Positions 34,489 to 42,605 of a stretch of 64,000 bases of DNA are shown piece by piece. The DNA comes from Mucilaginibacter mali (lineage in GTDB: Bacteria; Bacteroidota; Bacteroidia; Sphingobacteriales; Sphingobacteriaceae). Location: the NCBI RefSeq assembly GCF_013283875.1, contig NZ_CP054139.1, positions 2,852,001-2,916,000 of the forward strand, in the 5' to 3' direction. Position 1 is the first letter of the stretch; each line of letters starts with the position of its first letter. The notes under the pieces were generated by a model. That model ran no database searches. It worked only from the letters and a program-made list of their open reading frames with translations, and was not told the origin of the DNA. Position numbers and translations under genes: made by a program.

Positions 34489-35093
34489 TTCAAAGCTGTT
34501 GCTGCGGCAGTTAATAAGGCCGGACTGATACGCTGCGTAAAGTCAGGGTTGATATATTCGAACTGTATCTTACCTTTTTGATCCAGGATAAATACCGAGG
34601 GTACCGGCAGCAGTTTATCGGTATTCTTACCTGCGGAACCTTCGGCGATGGTCTTCGCATAAGCCGCCGGGGCCTGGTAAGCCAATCCAAACTGTTTGGA
34701 AACCGCCAGATCTGCATCAGACAGCAAGGTGTAGCCTAATTGATGTTTGGTGATGCTTTTATTCAGATTCTCCGGACTATCGGTGCTGATCGCGATCAGC
34801 TGATAACCCAGTTTCACCAGGTCTGCCTGGGCCTTCTGCAAACCCGCCAGCTCTTTATTACAATAAGGACACCAGCCGCCACGGTAAAAGATCAGGATGG
34901 TGGGCTTTTCGGCTATGCGGGCATTCAGGTCAAACACCTGGCCATTTGCGGCCGGGACTTTTACGGCAGGTATGGCTTCACCGATCAGCAGCGGGCTGAT
35001 ATCGGTAGGTTTGGCGGGATAACTAACCGCCTGGGCCAAAGCAGTTGTAAAAGCTATGCCAAATAACAATATAAGGGTAAATATTTTTTTCAT
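34485..35093 (-). CDS. Exported peroxiredoxin-like protein (AhpC/TSA)
   Basis: 202 residues. Signal peptide at 1-20 and an AhpC/TSA fold with FYRGGWCPYCNKEL (Cys75, Cys78), a CxxC placed where typical peroxiredoxins have a single peroxidatic Cys. The pattern resembles Bacteroidota peroxiredoxin-like proteins with a Trx-like active site. It could reduce peroxides or act as a thiol reductase in the periplasm. Confidence 0.85.
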   Translation of the reverse strand: MKKIFTLILLFGIAFTTALAQAVSYPAKPTDISPLLIGEAIPAVKVPAANGQVFDLNARIAEKPTILIFYRGGWCPYCNKELAGLQKAQADLVKLGYQLIAISTDSPENLNKSITKHQLGYTLLSDADLAVSKQFGLAYQAPAAYAKTIAEGSAGKNTDKLLPVPSVFILDQKGKIQFEYINPDFTQRISPALLTAAATALK

Positions 35094-35140
35094 ATAGGTT
35101 TCAAATAGCCGGGCAAACCTTCGCCAGCCCGGCTTGGTGA

Positions 35141-35344
35141 TTACATTTTTTTGGTGGTGTCTTTTTTCATTTTAGACATCTTCTTATCCATTTTCTTGTC
35201 CATTTTTTTGTGATCCATTTTAGACATTTTCGACATCTTGGTGGTGTCTTTTTTCATTTTAGACATTTTGTCCTGAGCCTGGGTGTTTACGGCTAAACCC
35301 AGCACGGCGATAGCCACCAGGGAAATTGATTTAAGCATTTTCAT
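35141..35344 (-). CDS. Exported Met/Lys-rich repeat peptide (MXKDX type)
   Basis: 67 residues. Residues 1-24 are a clear signal peptide (MKMLKSISLVAIAVLGLA). The mature 43 residues contain 10 Met and 18 Lys, no Cys and no aromatic residue, in repeated short words (SKMKKDTTK twice, DKKM, SKM). This is the pattern of pentapeptide MXKDX-repeat proteins, which include MrpX, a methionine-rich sink for hypochlorite in Azospira suillum. It is the first gene of the redox operon. A metal-binding role via Met or His is an alternative. Confidence 0.8.
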   Translation of the reverse strand: MKMLKSISLVAIAVLGLAVNTQAQDKMSKMKKDTTKMSKMSKMDHKKMDKKMDKKMSKMKKDTTKKM

Positions 35345-35451
35345 GTTCGGTTTTTTAAATTTATTGGCTTAGTCGTAGTTCAAAGACCGGCCTTACATTT
35401 TTTTTAATATTTTTCTGTAAGAAAACCCTGAAGCATACTACTAAACCATAG

Positions 35452-35907
35452 ATGATGTATACCAGGCTATTAAAAAAACACGAACAGCTACCTTACAACC
35501 TGTTGCTGCTGGCCGATGAGGAAATGCAGGCCATCGAACGATATATCCACCAGTCCGCTGTTTATGTGGTGGAACAGGATGATCTGGCTATCGGGGTCTA
35601 TGCCCTTTACCCGGTGGATGAGCGGGTGGCCGAAATAAAAGCGATTGCCGTAGCCGAGGAATTTCAGAACCGCGGTATCGGACGCTTCCTCCTGCGCGAT
35701 GCCGAAGAAAAGGCCAGGGAGCAAGGCTATACTGAGTTGATCATCGGGACACCGGATATCGCCGTGAAACAACTGGCGATCTATGAGAAAGCAGGCTTCG
35801 AACGCTATGAGATAAAAAAGAACTTCTTTATCGATTACTACACTGCGCCGATATTTGAGGATGGCGTGCAGTTAAGCGATATGGCCATGCTGCGCAAGCT
35901 ATTATGA
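35452..35907 (+). CDS. GNAT family N-acetyltransferase
   Basis: 151 residues. Acetyl-CoA-binding motif FQNRGIGRFLLRDAEEKA at about residue 68-85. Divergent from the redox operon, with 107 bases between the start codons. ATG at 35452 or the one directly following. Substrate unknown. Confidence 0.87.
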   Translation: MMYTRLLKKHEQLPYNLLLLADEEMQAIERYIHQSAVYVVEQDDLAIGVYALYPVDERVAEIKAIAVAEEFQNRGIGRFLLRDAEEKAREQGYTELIIGTPDIAVKQLAIYEKAGFERYEIKKNFFIDYYTAPIFEDGVQLSDMAMLRKLL

Positions 35908-36317
35908 GTATGTTATTTACCAGGTAAGCCTCCTCCAATTGTGCAGGCGGTAGATTGGGCCATATGGCAGACATGAGGAAAAGTTATTTTAATTAAAGTT
36001 TTGAAGCGTAAAACTGTTTGAATAAACTTCCCGCCGCTTATCGCATTTTATGCGATAAAGCGCTTTAGGAGCCTGATATCTTCTAAAAAATGTTTCGAAA
36101 TCTGTACCGCCAAGTGTACTTAACAATCAGGCGATTTGTTGAAATACAACAATTGCCTTTTTATTTAAAACAAATGCGTAAAATACCAATTGTTCCTCGC
36201 TGATCCTTCGCTATGCATTTTACAGGGATTAAAATACTAATTATCTTAGTAAAAATTTATTGATTTTCATCAAAATTATTTTTTCAGGGCCACTATTTTA
36301 TTAGTTTCGCTGTTGGT
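35908..36317. other. Long structured intergenic region
   Basis: No coding sequence was found in this 410-base stretch. It contains a perfect 21-base palindrome at 36038-36058 (TTATCGCAT-TTT-ATGCGATAA), a hairpin followed by T-rich sequence at about 36129-36166 that may be a terminator, and an FNR-type site at 36260-36273. A small RNA cannot be excluded. Confidence 0.5.
36260..36273. promoter_or_regulatory. Perfect FNR/CRP-type site
   Basis: TTGAT-TTTC-ATCAA matches the FNR consensus TTGAT-N4-ATCAA at all ten specified bases. It is centred about 51 bases upstream of the start codon at 36318. A site for a CRP/FNR-family regulator, probably an activator, is likely. Confidence 0.6.
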
Positions 36318-36965
36318 ATGATGGATAAGATGAAGATCACGGAATTCGAGGCGGGCGTGCTCGATGCTGTTTTAGAAACCTGCGGTGATATGGAAAAGCT
36401 GGACCGCGGCCAGTTACTGGAGATATTTGATGGTGATGAAGAATTGGCTGCATCGATGGTCAACCTGTTGATCGATGCAGGGCTGGTCGAACCGGATGGG
36501 CTGACCACCGCCGAGTTATTGCCGGCCTGGATAACCCGCGAACCGGAAGCCGAACCCTTCCTGGCAGCAGGTGGTTTTTCGACACAGTTCATTAAATCAG
36601 TTCCGCATGAAAAAAGAGAGATCGCTTTTGAGATCGAGGTTGCTGAGGCGCCGGCAGAAGTGATACCTATCGCAGAACCTTTACCGACAGTTCCCTCCCC
36701 TGTTGCTACAATTGCAGCAACTGAGCCTGTCCACACTCCCGTTCAGTCAAAAGATACCACCAGTGATGAACTAACCCTGCTGCATAGGGAGATCGAGCAT
36801 TTGCGTAAAAGTGAAATGTTCGCTGAGCATAAGCTTAGAGAAAAAGAAATGCAGCTGCAATCCCTGCAAAGTGCAAATAAACAGTTATTGAATATCCGCT
36901 TATTTATCTGGGTGCTGCTGGGTTTCATTGCCCTGCTGCTGATCTTATTATTTATTCGTAAATAG
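36318..36965 (+). CDS. Unknown protein with coiled coil and C-terminal membrane anchor
   Basis: 215 residues, not recognised. A small helical domain at 1-60 resembles a winged helix; then a Pro/Glu-rich linker (about 75-145), a coiled coil (about 150-190) and one membrane helix at the very end (about 192-212, LFIWVLLGFIALLLILLFIRK-type). The topology is that of a tail-anchored cytoplasmic protein. It stands behind an FNR-type site. The next gene follows after 4 bases. Confidence 0.75.
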   Translation: MMDKMKITEFEAGVLDAVLETCGDMEKLDRGQLLEIFDGDEELAASMVNLLIDAGLVEPDGLTTAELLPAWITREPEAEPFLAAGGFSTQFIKSVPHEKREIAFEIEVAEAPAEVIPIAEPLPTVPSPVATIAATEPVHTPVQSKDTTSDELTLLHREIEHLRKSEMFAEHKLREKEMQLQSLQSANKQLLNIRLFIWVLLGFIALLLILLFIRK

Positions 36966-36969
36966 CAGC

Positions 36970-37497
36970 ATGAACCTGCAACCGATTTTAGCCAACGATA
37001 CGGTCATCCTGCAACCGCTGGAAGCCGGGGACTTTGACGAATTGTACCGGGTCGCATCCGATCCGGCCATCTGGGCGCAGCATCCTAATAAAGACCGCTG
37101 GCAGGAACCTGTATTCCGCAATTTCTTTGAAGGGGCGATACAAAGCCGGGGTGCTTTTAAAATTATAGAAAAAGCAACGGGACAAGTAATTGGCAGCACG
37201 CGCTTTTATGATCACCATGAAAAAGACGATGAAATTTTTATCGGCTATACTTTTTACGCTACGGCTTACTGGGGCACAGGCATCAATCCCATGGTCAAAG
37301 CTTTAATGCTGGATTATGCTTTTGGCTTTGTCAGCAAGGTCTTATTCCATATCGGGGCAGAAAACCGTCGTTCACAGATCGCGATCGGCCGTTTGGGCGC
37401 GATGAAGATCGCTGAAGAGGAAGTGCCTTATTTTGGCGAGGCTCCGAAGTTGAATTTTGTTTACAAGATTGATAAAGCCATTTGGCTCCAAAAATAG
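36970..37497 (+). CDS. GNAT acetyltransferase (RimJ/RimL-like)
   Basis: 175 residues. Starts with LQPLEAGDFDELYRVASDP and has the RimJ-type IGYTFYATAYWGTGINPMVKALML block with the acetyl-CoA loop, and IGAENRRSQIAIGRLGA. Probably modifies a small molecule or a protein N-terminus; substrate unknown. Co-transcribed with the tail-anchored protein. Confidence 0.87.
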   Translation: MNLQPILANDTVILQPLEAGDFDELYRVASDPAIWAQHPNKDRWQEPVFRNFFEGAIQSRGAFKIIEKATGQVIGSTRFYDHHEKDDEIFIGYTFYATAYWGTGINPMVKALMLDYAFGFVSKVLFHIGAENRRSQIAIGRLGAMKIAEEEVPYFGEAPKLNFVYKIDKAIWLQK

Positions 37498-37727
37498 CCG
37501 GATCGCAAAGGGTTATAAATTCGTAGAATACCACCATTATGTCTTGATTAACAGGCATGGCCACGTTGCATCGGCATTTGCAGCCATGCCCGGCTCAGGC
37601 GTAATAATACGTTCCACACAAGCAATATTTACGCAGGCAAACTATACTTAATACATTTTTAATACTTAATTTAAAGAGAGTTATATCAAAAAGCGCGACA
37701 ACAGTTTTTTTAATTATCTAAAAATGC

Positions 37728-37735
37728 TATCTTTG
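37728..37735 (+). promoter_or_regulatory. -7 element of the second tRNA-Gly
   Basis: TATCTTTG fits TAnnTTTG about 54 bases upstream of the tRNA; the -33 position holds a T run without the G. A hairpin with T run lies between it and the tRNA. Confidence 0.5.
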
Positions 37736-37747
37736 CACTGCGCTTTT

Positions 37748-37775
37748 AAAAAGCCCCGGTAATTGGGGCTTTTAT
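37748..37775 (+). terminator. Hairpin upstream of tRNA-Gly
   Basis: Stem AAAGCCCC / GGGGCTTT, 7-base loop, followed by TTATT. It sits between the -7 element and the tRNA, so it is either a weak terminator or part of the tRNA leader. Confidence 0.6.
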
Positions 37776-37788
37776 TATAAAGGCCAAT

Positions 37789-37861
<73 letters not shown>

Positions 37862-37865
37862 CTTC

Positions 37866-37902
37866 AAAAATCCTTTCTCTTATCCGGTGAAAGGATTTTT
37901 TG
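37866..37902 (+). terminator. Intrinsic terminator after tRNA-Gly
   Basis: Stem AAATCCTTTC / GAAAGGATTT with an 11-base loop and a T-rich tail. Confidence 0.85.
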
Positions 37903-38013
37903 TTTTAGTACCTCCCCAACTTTTCGGACTGATTCCTAAATAACGAAACTTTTTTCAGAAAAACTTGCGTAGTCAAATAGCTACATATATATTTGTAGTC
38001 AAATAACTACACA

Positions 38014-38337
38014 ATGAATCTGAGACGAGATGTATTCCAGGCCATTGCCGATCCTACCCGCAGGGCCATACTGCTTTTACTGGCCTCGCAATCTTTAACA
38101 GCCGGGGCCATAGCCGCCAATTTCGATACGGCCAGGCCAACGGTTTCCAAACACCTGCAAATACTTACCGAGTGCGAACTGTTGAAACAGGAACAAACCG
38201 GCCGGGAGATCCATTACCACATTAACGCCACTAATATGAAAGAGATAGCCGATTTTATCGAACCATTCCGCCAGATGTGGGAAGAGCGCTTCAACAAACT
38301 GGAAAACATCATGAAGAATTATAAACCAAAAAAATAA
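38014..38337 (+). CDS. ArsR-family transcriptional regulator (SdpR-like)
   Basis: 107 residues. Winged-helix domain [24 protein letters not shown] start, recognition region [23 protein letters not shown]. No metal-binding Cys, so it is of the SdpR/autorepressor type. First gene of a five-gene run that includes the SRPBCC and DoxX proteins, which it probably represses along with itself. Confidence 0.9.
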   Translation: MNLRRDVFQAIADPTRRAILLLLASQSLTAGAIAANFDTARPTVSKHLQILTECELLKQEQTGREIHYHINATNMKEIADFIEPFRQMWEERFNKLENIMKNYKPKK

Positions 38338-38344
38338 CCATACA

Positions 38345-38812
38345 ATGGAACTGAAAACAAAAATACACGCCGAAGAAGGCCGGCAGGACCTCACCATCAC
38401 CCGGGAATTTGACCTGCCGCTGGAACTGCTTTTTAAAGCCTACGAAGAAGCCGAAATTGTGGAGCAATGGATGGATAATAAAGTGCTGAAGCTGGAAAAC
38501 AAACAACATGGCGGCTACCGGTTTGAAAAACGCGATGCCAATGGAAATGTAGTATTCAGTGCAAACGGCACAATTCATGATTTTGTCCCCAACCAAAAGA
38601 TCATCCGCACATTTGAAATGGAGAACGCGCCTTTTGGGGTTCAGCTGGAGTTTTTAGAATTTGAAAAACTAACGGATAGTACCAGCAAGTTGAGTATCCA
38701 CACCATTTACAGATCGGGCGTGCTGCGCGATCAGTTGCTGAAATTGCCATTTGCACAGGGTATCAACATGGCCCATAACCGCTTGCAGGATATCGTAAAC
38801 AAATTAAAATAA
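38345..38812 (+). CDS. SRPBCC domain protein (AHSA1 type)
   Basis: 155 residues of the START/Bet v1 helix-grip fold, with the ITREFDLPLELLFKAYEEAE start typical of AHSA1-like proteins that are regularly encoded after ArsR regulators. It likely binds a hydrophobic ligand. Eight bases from the regulator gene, same operon. Confidence 0.88.
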   Translation: MELKTKIHAEEGRQDLTITREFDLPLELLFKAYEEAEIVEQWMDNKVLKLENKQHGGYRFEKRDANGNVVFSANGTIHDFVPNQKIIRTFEMENAPFGVQLEFLEFEKLTDSTSKLSIHTIYRSGVLRDQLLKLPFAQGINMAHNRLQDIVNKLK

Positions 38813-38818
38813 CATACA

Positions 38819-39202
38819 ATGGAAAAGAAAAAGCTGATTGTTTATTGGATAGCTACCGCGCTTTTATCGGTAGGGATGCTGGGGAGCGGCATAGGCCAGT
38901 TGATACGCACAAAGGAAATGGTTGATATTTTAAGTCATTTAGGTTACCCAGTATACCTAATGACCATATTGGGTATCTGGAAGATACTCGGTGTTATTGT
39001 GATATTGATGCCAGGTTTTAAATTGGTAAAAGAATGGGCTTACGCCGGCTTCTTTTTCACCATGACGGGCGCGTTGATATCGCATCTAATTATGGGCGAT
39101 ACCGGAAAAGCGGTTGCCGGTCCGTTGATGCAAACCATTTTTGTTATTTTGTCGTGGTATTTCAGGCCTGTAAACAGGAAGATCGATACACCTAACAAAT
39201 AG
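38819..39202 (+). CDS. DoxX family membrane protein
   Basis: 127 residues, four helices. The DoxX pattern is visible in LGYPVYLMTILGIWKILGVIVILMP. Members are small quinone-linked membrane proteins of unclear function. It begins 6 bases after the SRPBCC gene. Confidence 0.88.
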   Translation: MEKKKLIVYWIATALLSVGMLGSGIGQLIRTKEMVDILSHLGYPVYLMTILGIWKILGVIVILMPGFKLVKEWAYAGFFFTMTGALISHLIMGDTGKAVAGPLMQTIFVILSWYFRPVNRKIDTPNK

Positions 39203-39207
39203 CTGAT

Positions 39208-39786
39208 ATGAACCCAAAGGTTAATTTCTATTTCGACAAGGAACAAAAGTGGCAGGAAGAGGTCAACAAACTGCGGATGATAGCACTTGACTGCGGCCTT
39301 ACCGAAGAGTTGAAATGGGGTTGCCCCTGCTATACGCATAACGGCAGCAACATTGTTTTGATACACGATTTCAAGGAGTATTGCGCATTCCTGTTCTTTA
39401 AAGGCGCTTTGCTAAGCGATGCCCATCATATCCTTATCCAGCAAACCGAAAATGTGCAGGCGGCACGGCAGGCCAGGTTTACCAGTGCCGAAGAAATAGT
39501 AAAACTGGCCCCTACGCTAAAAGCCTACATTCACGAAGCTATTGAGGTAGAAAAAGCCGGATTAAAGGTGGAACTTAAAAAGACCAAAGAGTTTCCGGTA
39601 GCCGATGAGTTTCAATATAAATTAGATCATTTCCCGGCATTAAAAACCGCTTTCGAAGCCCTGACGCCCGGGCGCCAGAGAGGATATTTGCTCTATTTTT
39701 CCGCACCGAAGCAATCAAAAACACGCGAGGCAAGGATCGATAAGTATATCCCGCATATTTTAGAGGGTAAAGGATTGGACGATTAG
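39208..39786 (+). CDS. YdeI/OmdA-like protein with DUF1801 domain
   Basis: 192 residues. N-terminal DUF1801 fold (EELKWGCPCYTHNGSNIVLI) and C-terminal bacteriocin-protection, YdeI/OmpD-associated region (LTPGRQRGYLLYFSAPKQSKTREARI). Function unsettled; linked to stress or bacteriocin tolerance in other bacteria. Next in the ArsR-led operon. Confidence 0.85.
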   Translation: MNPKVNFYFDKEQKWQEEVNKLRMIALDCGLTEELKWGCPCYTHNGSNIVLIHDFKEYCAFLFFKGALLSDAHHILIQQTENVQAARQARFTSAEEIVKLAPTLKAYIHEAIEVEKAGLKVELKKTKEFPVADEFQYKLDHFPALKTAFEALTPGRQRGYLLYFSAPKQSKTREARIDKYIPHILEGKGLDD

Positions 39787-39799
39787 TTTTAAATACCAT

Positions 39800-40360
39800 A
39801 TGAACGATAAGCAACTATCAGTACAAATACAGGAGGAACTGTTAAGCACTTTAAAAGCCCGTTTTGAAAAAAACATGAACCGGCATAAGGGCATTGATTG
39901 GAATAATATACAGGAAAAGCTGAAAGCTAATACCGAAAAACTATGGTCGCTAAATGAAATGGAAACAAGCGGCGGTGAGCCCGATGTGGTTGGCTATAAT
40001 GACAAAACCGGCGAATATATTTTTTATGATTGCTCAGCAGAAAGCCCTAAAGGCCGCCGGAGTTTTTGTTACGACCGCGCGGCGCTGGATTCAAGAAAGG
40101 AATACAAGCCAGAAAACAACGCTGTGGGTGCAGCCGCTGCCATGGGCATTAACCTTTTAACCGAGGGGCAATACCGGGGCTTACAGCAGTTGGGTAACTT
40201 TGATACCAAAACATCAAGCTGGGTACTCACCCCTGCCGATATCCGGGATTTAGGTGGCGCTTTATTTTGCGACCGGCGTTATAATAACGTCTTCCTCTAT
40301 CATAACGGTGCGGAATCTTACTATGCTGCCCGTGGTTTCCGGGGTTGTTTAAGTGTTTGA
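39800..40360 (+). CDS. DUF4256 domain protein
   Basis: 186 residues. The core MNRHKGIDWNNIQEKL, then ETSGGEPDVVGYNDKTGEYIFYDCSAESPKGRRS, is the DUF4256 signature (given in two parts here). Function unknown. It is 13 bases after the YdeI-like gene and is the probable end of the operon. Confidence 0.87.
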   Translation: MNDKQLSVQIQEELLSTLKARFEKNMNRHKGIDWNNIQEKLKANTEKLWSLNEMETSGGEPDVVGYNDKTGEYIFYDCSAESPKGRRSFCYDRAALDSRKEYKPENNAVGAAAAMGINLLTEGQYRGLQQLGNFDTKTSSWVLTPADIRDLGGALFCDRRYNNVFLYHNGAESYYAARGFRGCLSV

Positions 40361-40413
40361 TTATACGTTAAAAAATAGCACATCATAACAGGTGTGTTTT
40401 TTTCATAATTAAC

Positions 40414-40445
40414 TTTGAAATACAAAGTACTTTTGTATATTTTTG
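40414..40445 (+). promoter_or_regulatory. Promoter of the small membrane protein gene
   Basis: TTTG at 40414-40417, 20 bases, then TATTTTTG at 40438-40445, which fits the Bacteroidota consensus. Start codon at 40483. Confidence 0.6.
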
Positions 40446-40482
40446 TCAAAACTTAATCAAGCCCGAAATTTTAAACTGAACA

Positions 40483-40824
40483 ATGATGACACACGCAAAC
40501 AATTTAACCATCCAACCCATTAACCGCGCAGCCCTAATTAAACGCATGCTGATTGGCGGAGGAATAGCCTTTGTACTGATCGCGCTTTTGGTATTACCTA
40601 TTCGCAACCCCAAACCTGAGTGGGGTGAGTTGTGGATGATACGGCCTTTCATTATCACTCCATTAGCAGGTGCAGCAGGCGGCGCGTTTAATTATTTAAT
40701 GAATAACACCTTTGCTTTAACCGGTTGGAAAAAAGTTTTAGCACTGGTAATAAGCATATTGGGCTTTGTTATAGCGATTTGGCTGGGCATTGTTTTGGGA
40801 TTAGCCGGTACATTGTGGAATTAA
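40483..40824 (+). CDS. Small membrane protein of unknown function
   Basis: 113 residues with three predicted membrane helices (about 20-40, 54-72, 84-108) and a GAAGGAFNYLMNNTFALTG loop. Not recognised beyond being a membrane protein; relatives are sometimes labelled KefB-like by name only, but it lacks the size of an antiporter. The ATG at 40486 is an equally possible start. Its own terminator has been split by the IS element. Confidence 0.7.
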   Translation: MMTHANNLTIQPINRAALIKRMLIGGGIAFVLIALLVLPIRNPKPEWGELWMIRPFIITPLAGAAGGAFNYLMNNTFALTGWKKVLALVISILGFVIAIWLGIVLGLAGTLWN

Positions 40825-40847
40825 ATCCCAATCCATAACAAACTCAT

Positions 40848-40864
40848 AAATAACAAAGGCTGGT
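40848..40864 (+). terminator. Left arm of a terminator split by the IS element
   Basis: 17 bases ending TAACAAAGGCTGGT that are the exact reverse complement of 42606-42622. Before the insertion the arms faced each other around a loop of about 9-10 bases and were followed by a T run, forming the intrinsic terminator of the membrane protein gene. Confidence 0.8.
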
Positions 40865-40912
40865 ATAAAACAAGAGGTCACTGAAAAAGTAGCTCAATAA
40901 AACGGCGCACTT

Positions 40913-40957
40913 AAAGCGATCAAGAGAAAGGCAACCTTTACTTGGTCGCTTTTTTAT
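40913..40957 (+). terminator. Hairpin inside the left end of the IS
   Basis: Stem AAAGCGA-t-CAAG / CTTG-g-TCGCTTT followed by a T run on the plus strand. It would stop transcripts entering the IS from the left. Confidence 0.75.
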
Positions 40958-41046
40958 TTGAGTTTACAGGAGGAAGATTATTTGTCGTTGATGATACAGG
41001 CCAGTTAGGGTAGCGATGTGCGGCTAAGCGCTATTTTAGCTAAGAC

Positions 41047-42498
41047 TTAGCTCATCAATTTGATGATCCTTTTCAGATTGACGGTGAAGATAGCCAAGGC
41101 GCCCTGCATCTGCATATTTTCGATTCCGTAGGCTATTGCCCGGTCATAACCATGAGCATTTTTCAACTCGCTGTTCTTGGCTTCGATCTTATACCTGTGT
41201 TTGCTGCTTTGTTTATACTCGTCAGTTTCCTGAAATGCCATTTGCTGTTGGTGCAGACCTGATTTAATGCTAACGGAATAGGTTTTGGTTTTGGCCCCAG
41301 GCTTATAGCAACCATCTCTCAATGGACATACCTTACACTTTTCAACATCAAAGTAATAAGTATCAACCTGATTCTCTCCGATATCCTTTTTACCCCCGCG
41401 CGCCTTCCGGATAGCCAGATGCCCGGCCGGGCAGACGAACCGATCAGCATCTTTATTGTAATCAAACTTATTTTCATCTTTTCTGAAGCCCTGGGTGATC
41501 GACGGGTTGAGTTTAGCCACCAGTTTGATATCTTGTTCATTTGTCATTTCAAGGTTCTCTTTCCCTGAATAAGCAGAATCCCCGATGATCGTTTTTACGT
41601 CAATGCCATTCTGCTGACTGATCTCCAAAAGCTTAGGGAGTTCCGGGCCATCGCCTTTTTCACCCGAGGTGACCACCGCTGCGGTAATGATGCGTTCTTC
41701 GGTCATCGCCAGATGGGTCTTATAGCCAAAGAAGGAGCTATCAGCCGATTTATGGCCGGTTTTAGCATCCTTGTCTTTGGATAACGTATAGTGCTCCTGC
41801 GTGTCTGCTACCGTCTCCTTCAACAGGTTCAGCTTTTCTTTTACCGCAGGTATCTGGCTTAACGGCGGGTCGGCTTCAATATACTTTTCCAATGCACTGC
41901 AATAGGCAAGTTCTTTTTCCAGTTCATCCGTGGTGTTCTTTTCCGGCATCCCTGCCTTCATATCTTCATCTATGGCATACACCGCTTTGCGAAGCCGTTT
42001 CGAGCGCTCCCTTAATACTTCTAAGGCTGAATACGGATTTGATCTTGACAGGGAATGTGTAGCATCAACTGTAATGGACTTTGACCGGATGATCCCCTTT
42101 TCAATGGCGATGGTTACCGTTTTATTGATGAGCAGGTTTAACAGATCGTTATCCTTCAGCCGAAGCTTTCTGAACTTGGTCAATGAGCTCGGATCGATAA
42201 CCCCTTCCTCTGGAGACATCTCCAGAAAATATTTGAAGGACATGTCATACTGCGAACGTTCCACCACATCTACATCTGAAACCGTATAGATCGTTTTCAA
42301 CAGCAGATATTTGAACATCCGTACAGGGCTTTCGGCTGTCCGCCCATTGGTTGTGCAATATTTGCTGATCAATTCCTCGTAGATAAACGTAAAATCTATC
42401 AGGTCATTGATCTTCCGCAGAAGATTATCTTTCGGAACGATCAGGTCATATAACCCTGAGTATGCACTGAACTGGATCTGCTGTTGCTGAATGAGCAT
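41047..42498 (-). CDS. IS1182 family transposase
   Basis: 483 residues, intact. DUF772 N-terminal domain (about 1-130, MFKYLLLKTIYTVSDVDVVE) and a DDE domain with the first Asp in SITVDATHSLSRS, the second in TIIGDSAYSGKENLE, and the last acid in a KHRYKIEAKNSELKNAHGY block. The reading frame has no frameshift, so it may be active. Confidence 0.95.
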   Translation of the reverse strand: MLIQQQQIQFSAYSGLYDLIVPKDNLLRKINDLIDFTFIYEELISKYCTTNGRTAESPVRMFKYLLLKTIYTVSDVDVVERSQYDMSFKYFLEMSPEEGVIDPSSLTKFRKLRLKDNDLLNLLINKTVTIAIEKGIIRSKSITVDATHSLSRSNPYSALEVLRERSKRLRKAVYAIDEDMKAGMPEKNTTDELEKELAYCSALEKYIEADPPLSQIPAVKEKLNLLKETVADTQEHYTLSKDKDAKTGHKSADSSFFGYKTHLAMTEERIITAAVVTSGEKGDGPELPKLLEISQQNGIDVKTIIGDSAYSGKENLEMTNEQDIKLVAKLNPSITQGFRKDENKFDYNKDADRFVCPAGHLAIRKARGGKKDIGENQVDTYYFDVEKCKVCPLRDGCYKPGAKTKTYSVSIKSGLHQQQMAFQETDEYKQSSKHRYKIEAKNSELKNAHGYDRAIAYGIENMQMQGALAIFTVNLKRIIKLMS

Positions 42499-42531
42499 CT
42501 TAGTGTCTTTCTTTTGACACTTTAATATACT

Positions 42532-42570
42532 AAAAAAGGAGCAGAAAACTTTCGCCTTCTGCTCCCTTTT
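42532..42570 (-). terminator. Hairpin inside the right end of the IS
   Basis: Stem GGAGCAGAA / TTCTGCTCC with an extra C, T run on the minus strand. It lies upstream of the transposase start, so it would block transcription from outside running into the transposase gene. Confidence 0.75.
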
Positions 42571-42605
42571 CCCTATTGGACTTTTTCAGTGCCCTCTTAA
42601 AACAA

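Larger units (their letters stand above)
40867..42603. mobile_element. IS1182-type insertion sequence with target duplication
   Basis: Complete element from 40872 to 42598 flanked by 5-bp direct repeats AAAAC (40867-40871 and 42599-42603). Terminal inverted repeats read AAGAGGTCACTGAAAAAGT at the left and AAGAGGGCACTGAAAAAGT at the right, one mismatch in 19. It carries one transposase gene on the minus strand, and a hairpin with T run near each end. Confidence 0.92.

Noticed and set aside
35141-35344. Met/Lys-rich frame as a low-complexity artefact
   Set aside because: It has a clean signal peptide, sits at the head of an ordered operon, and its repeats are at the residue level with a single open frame.
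37457-37651. 64-codon plus-strand frame after the RimJ-like gene
   Set aside because: Its first third is another frame of the RimJ-like gene, and the rest has no gene-like features.
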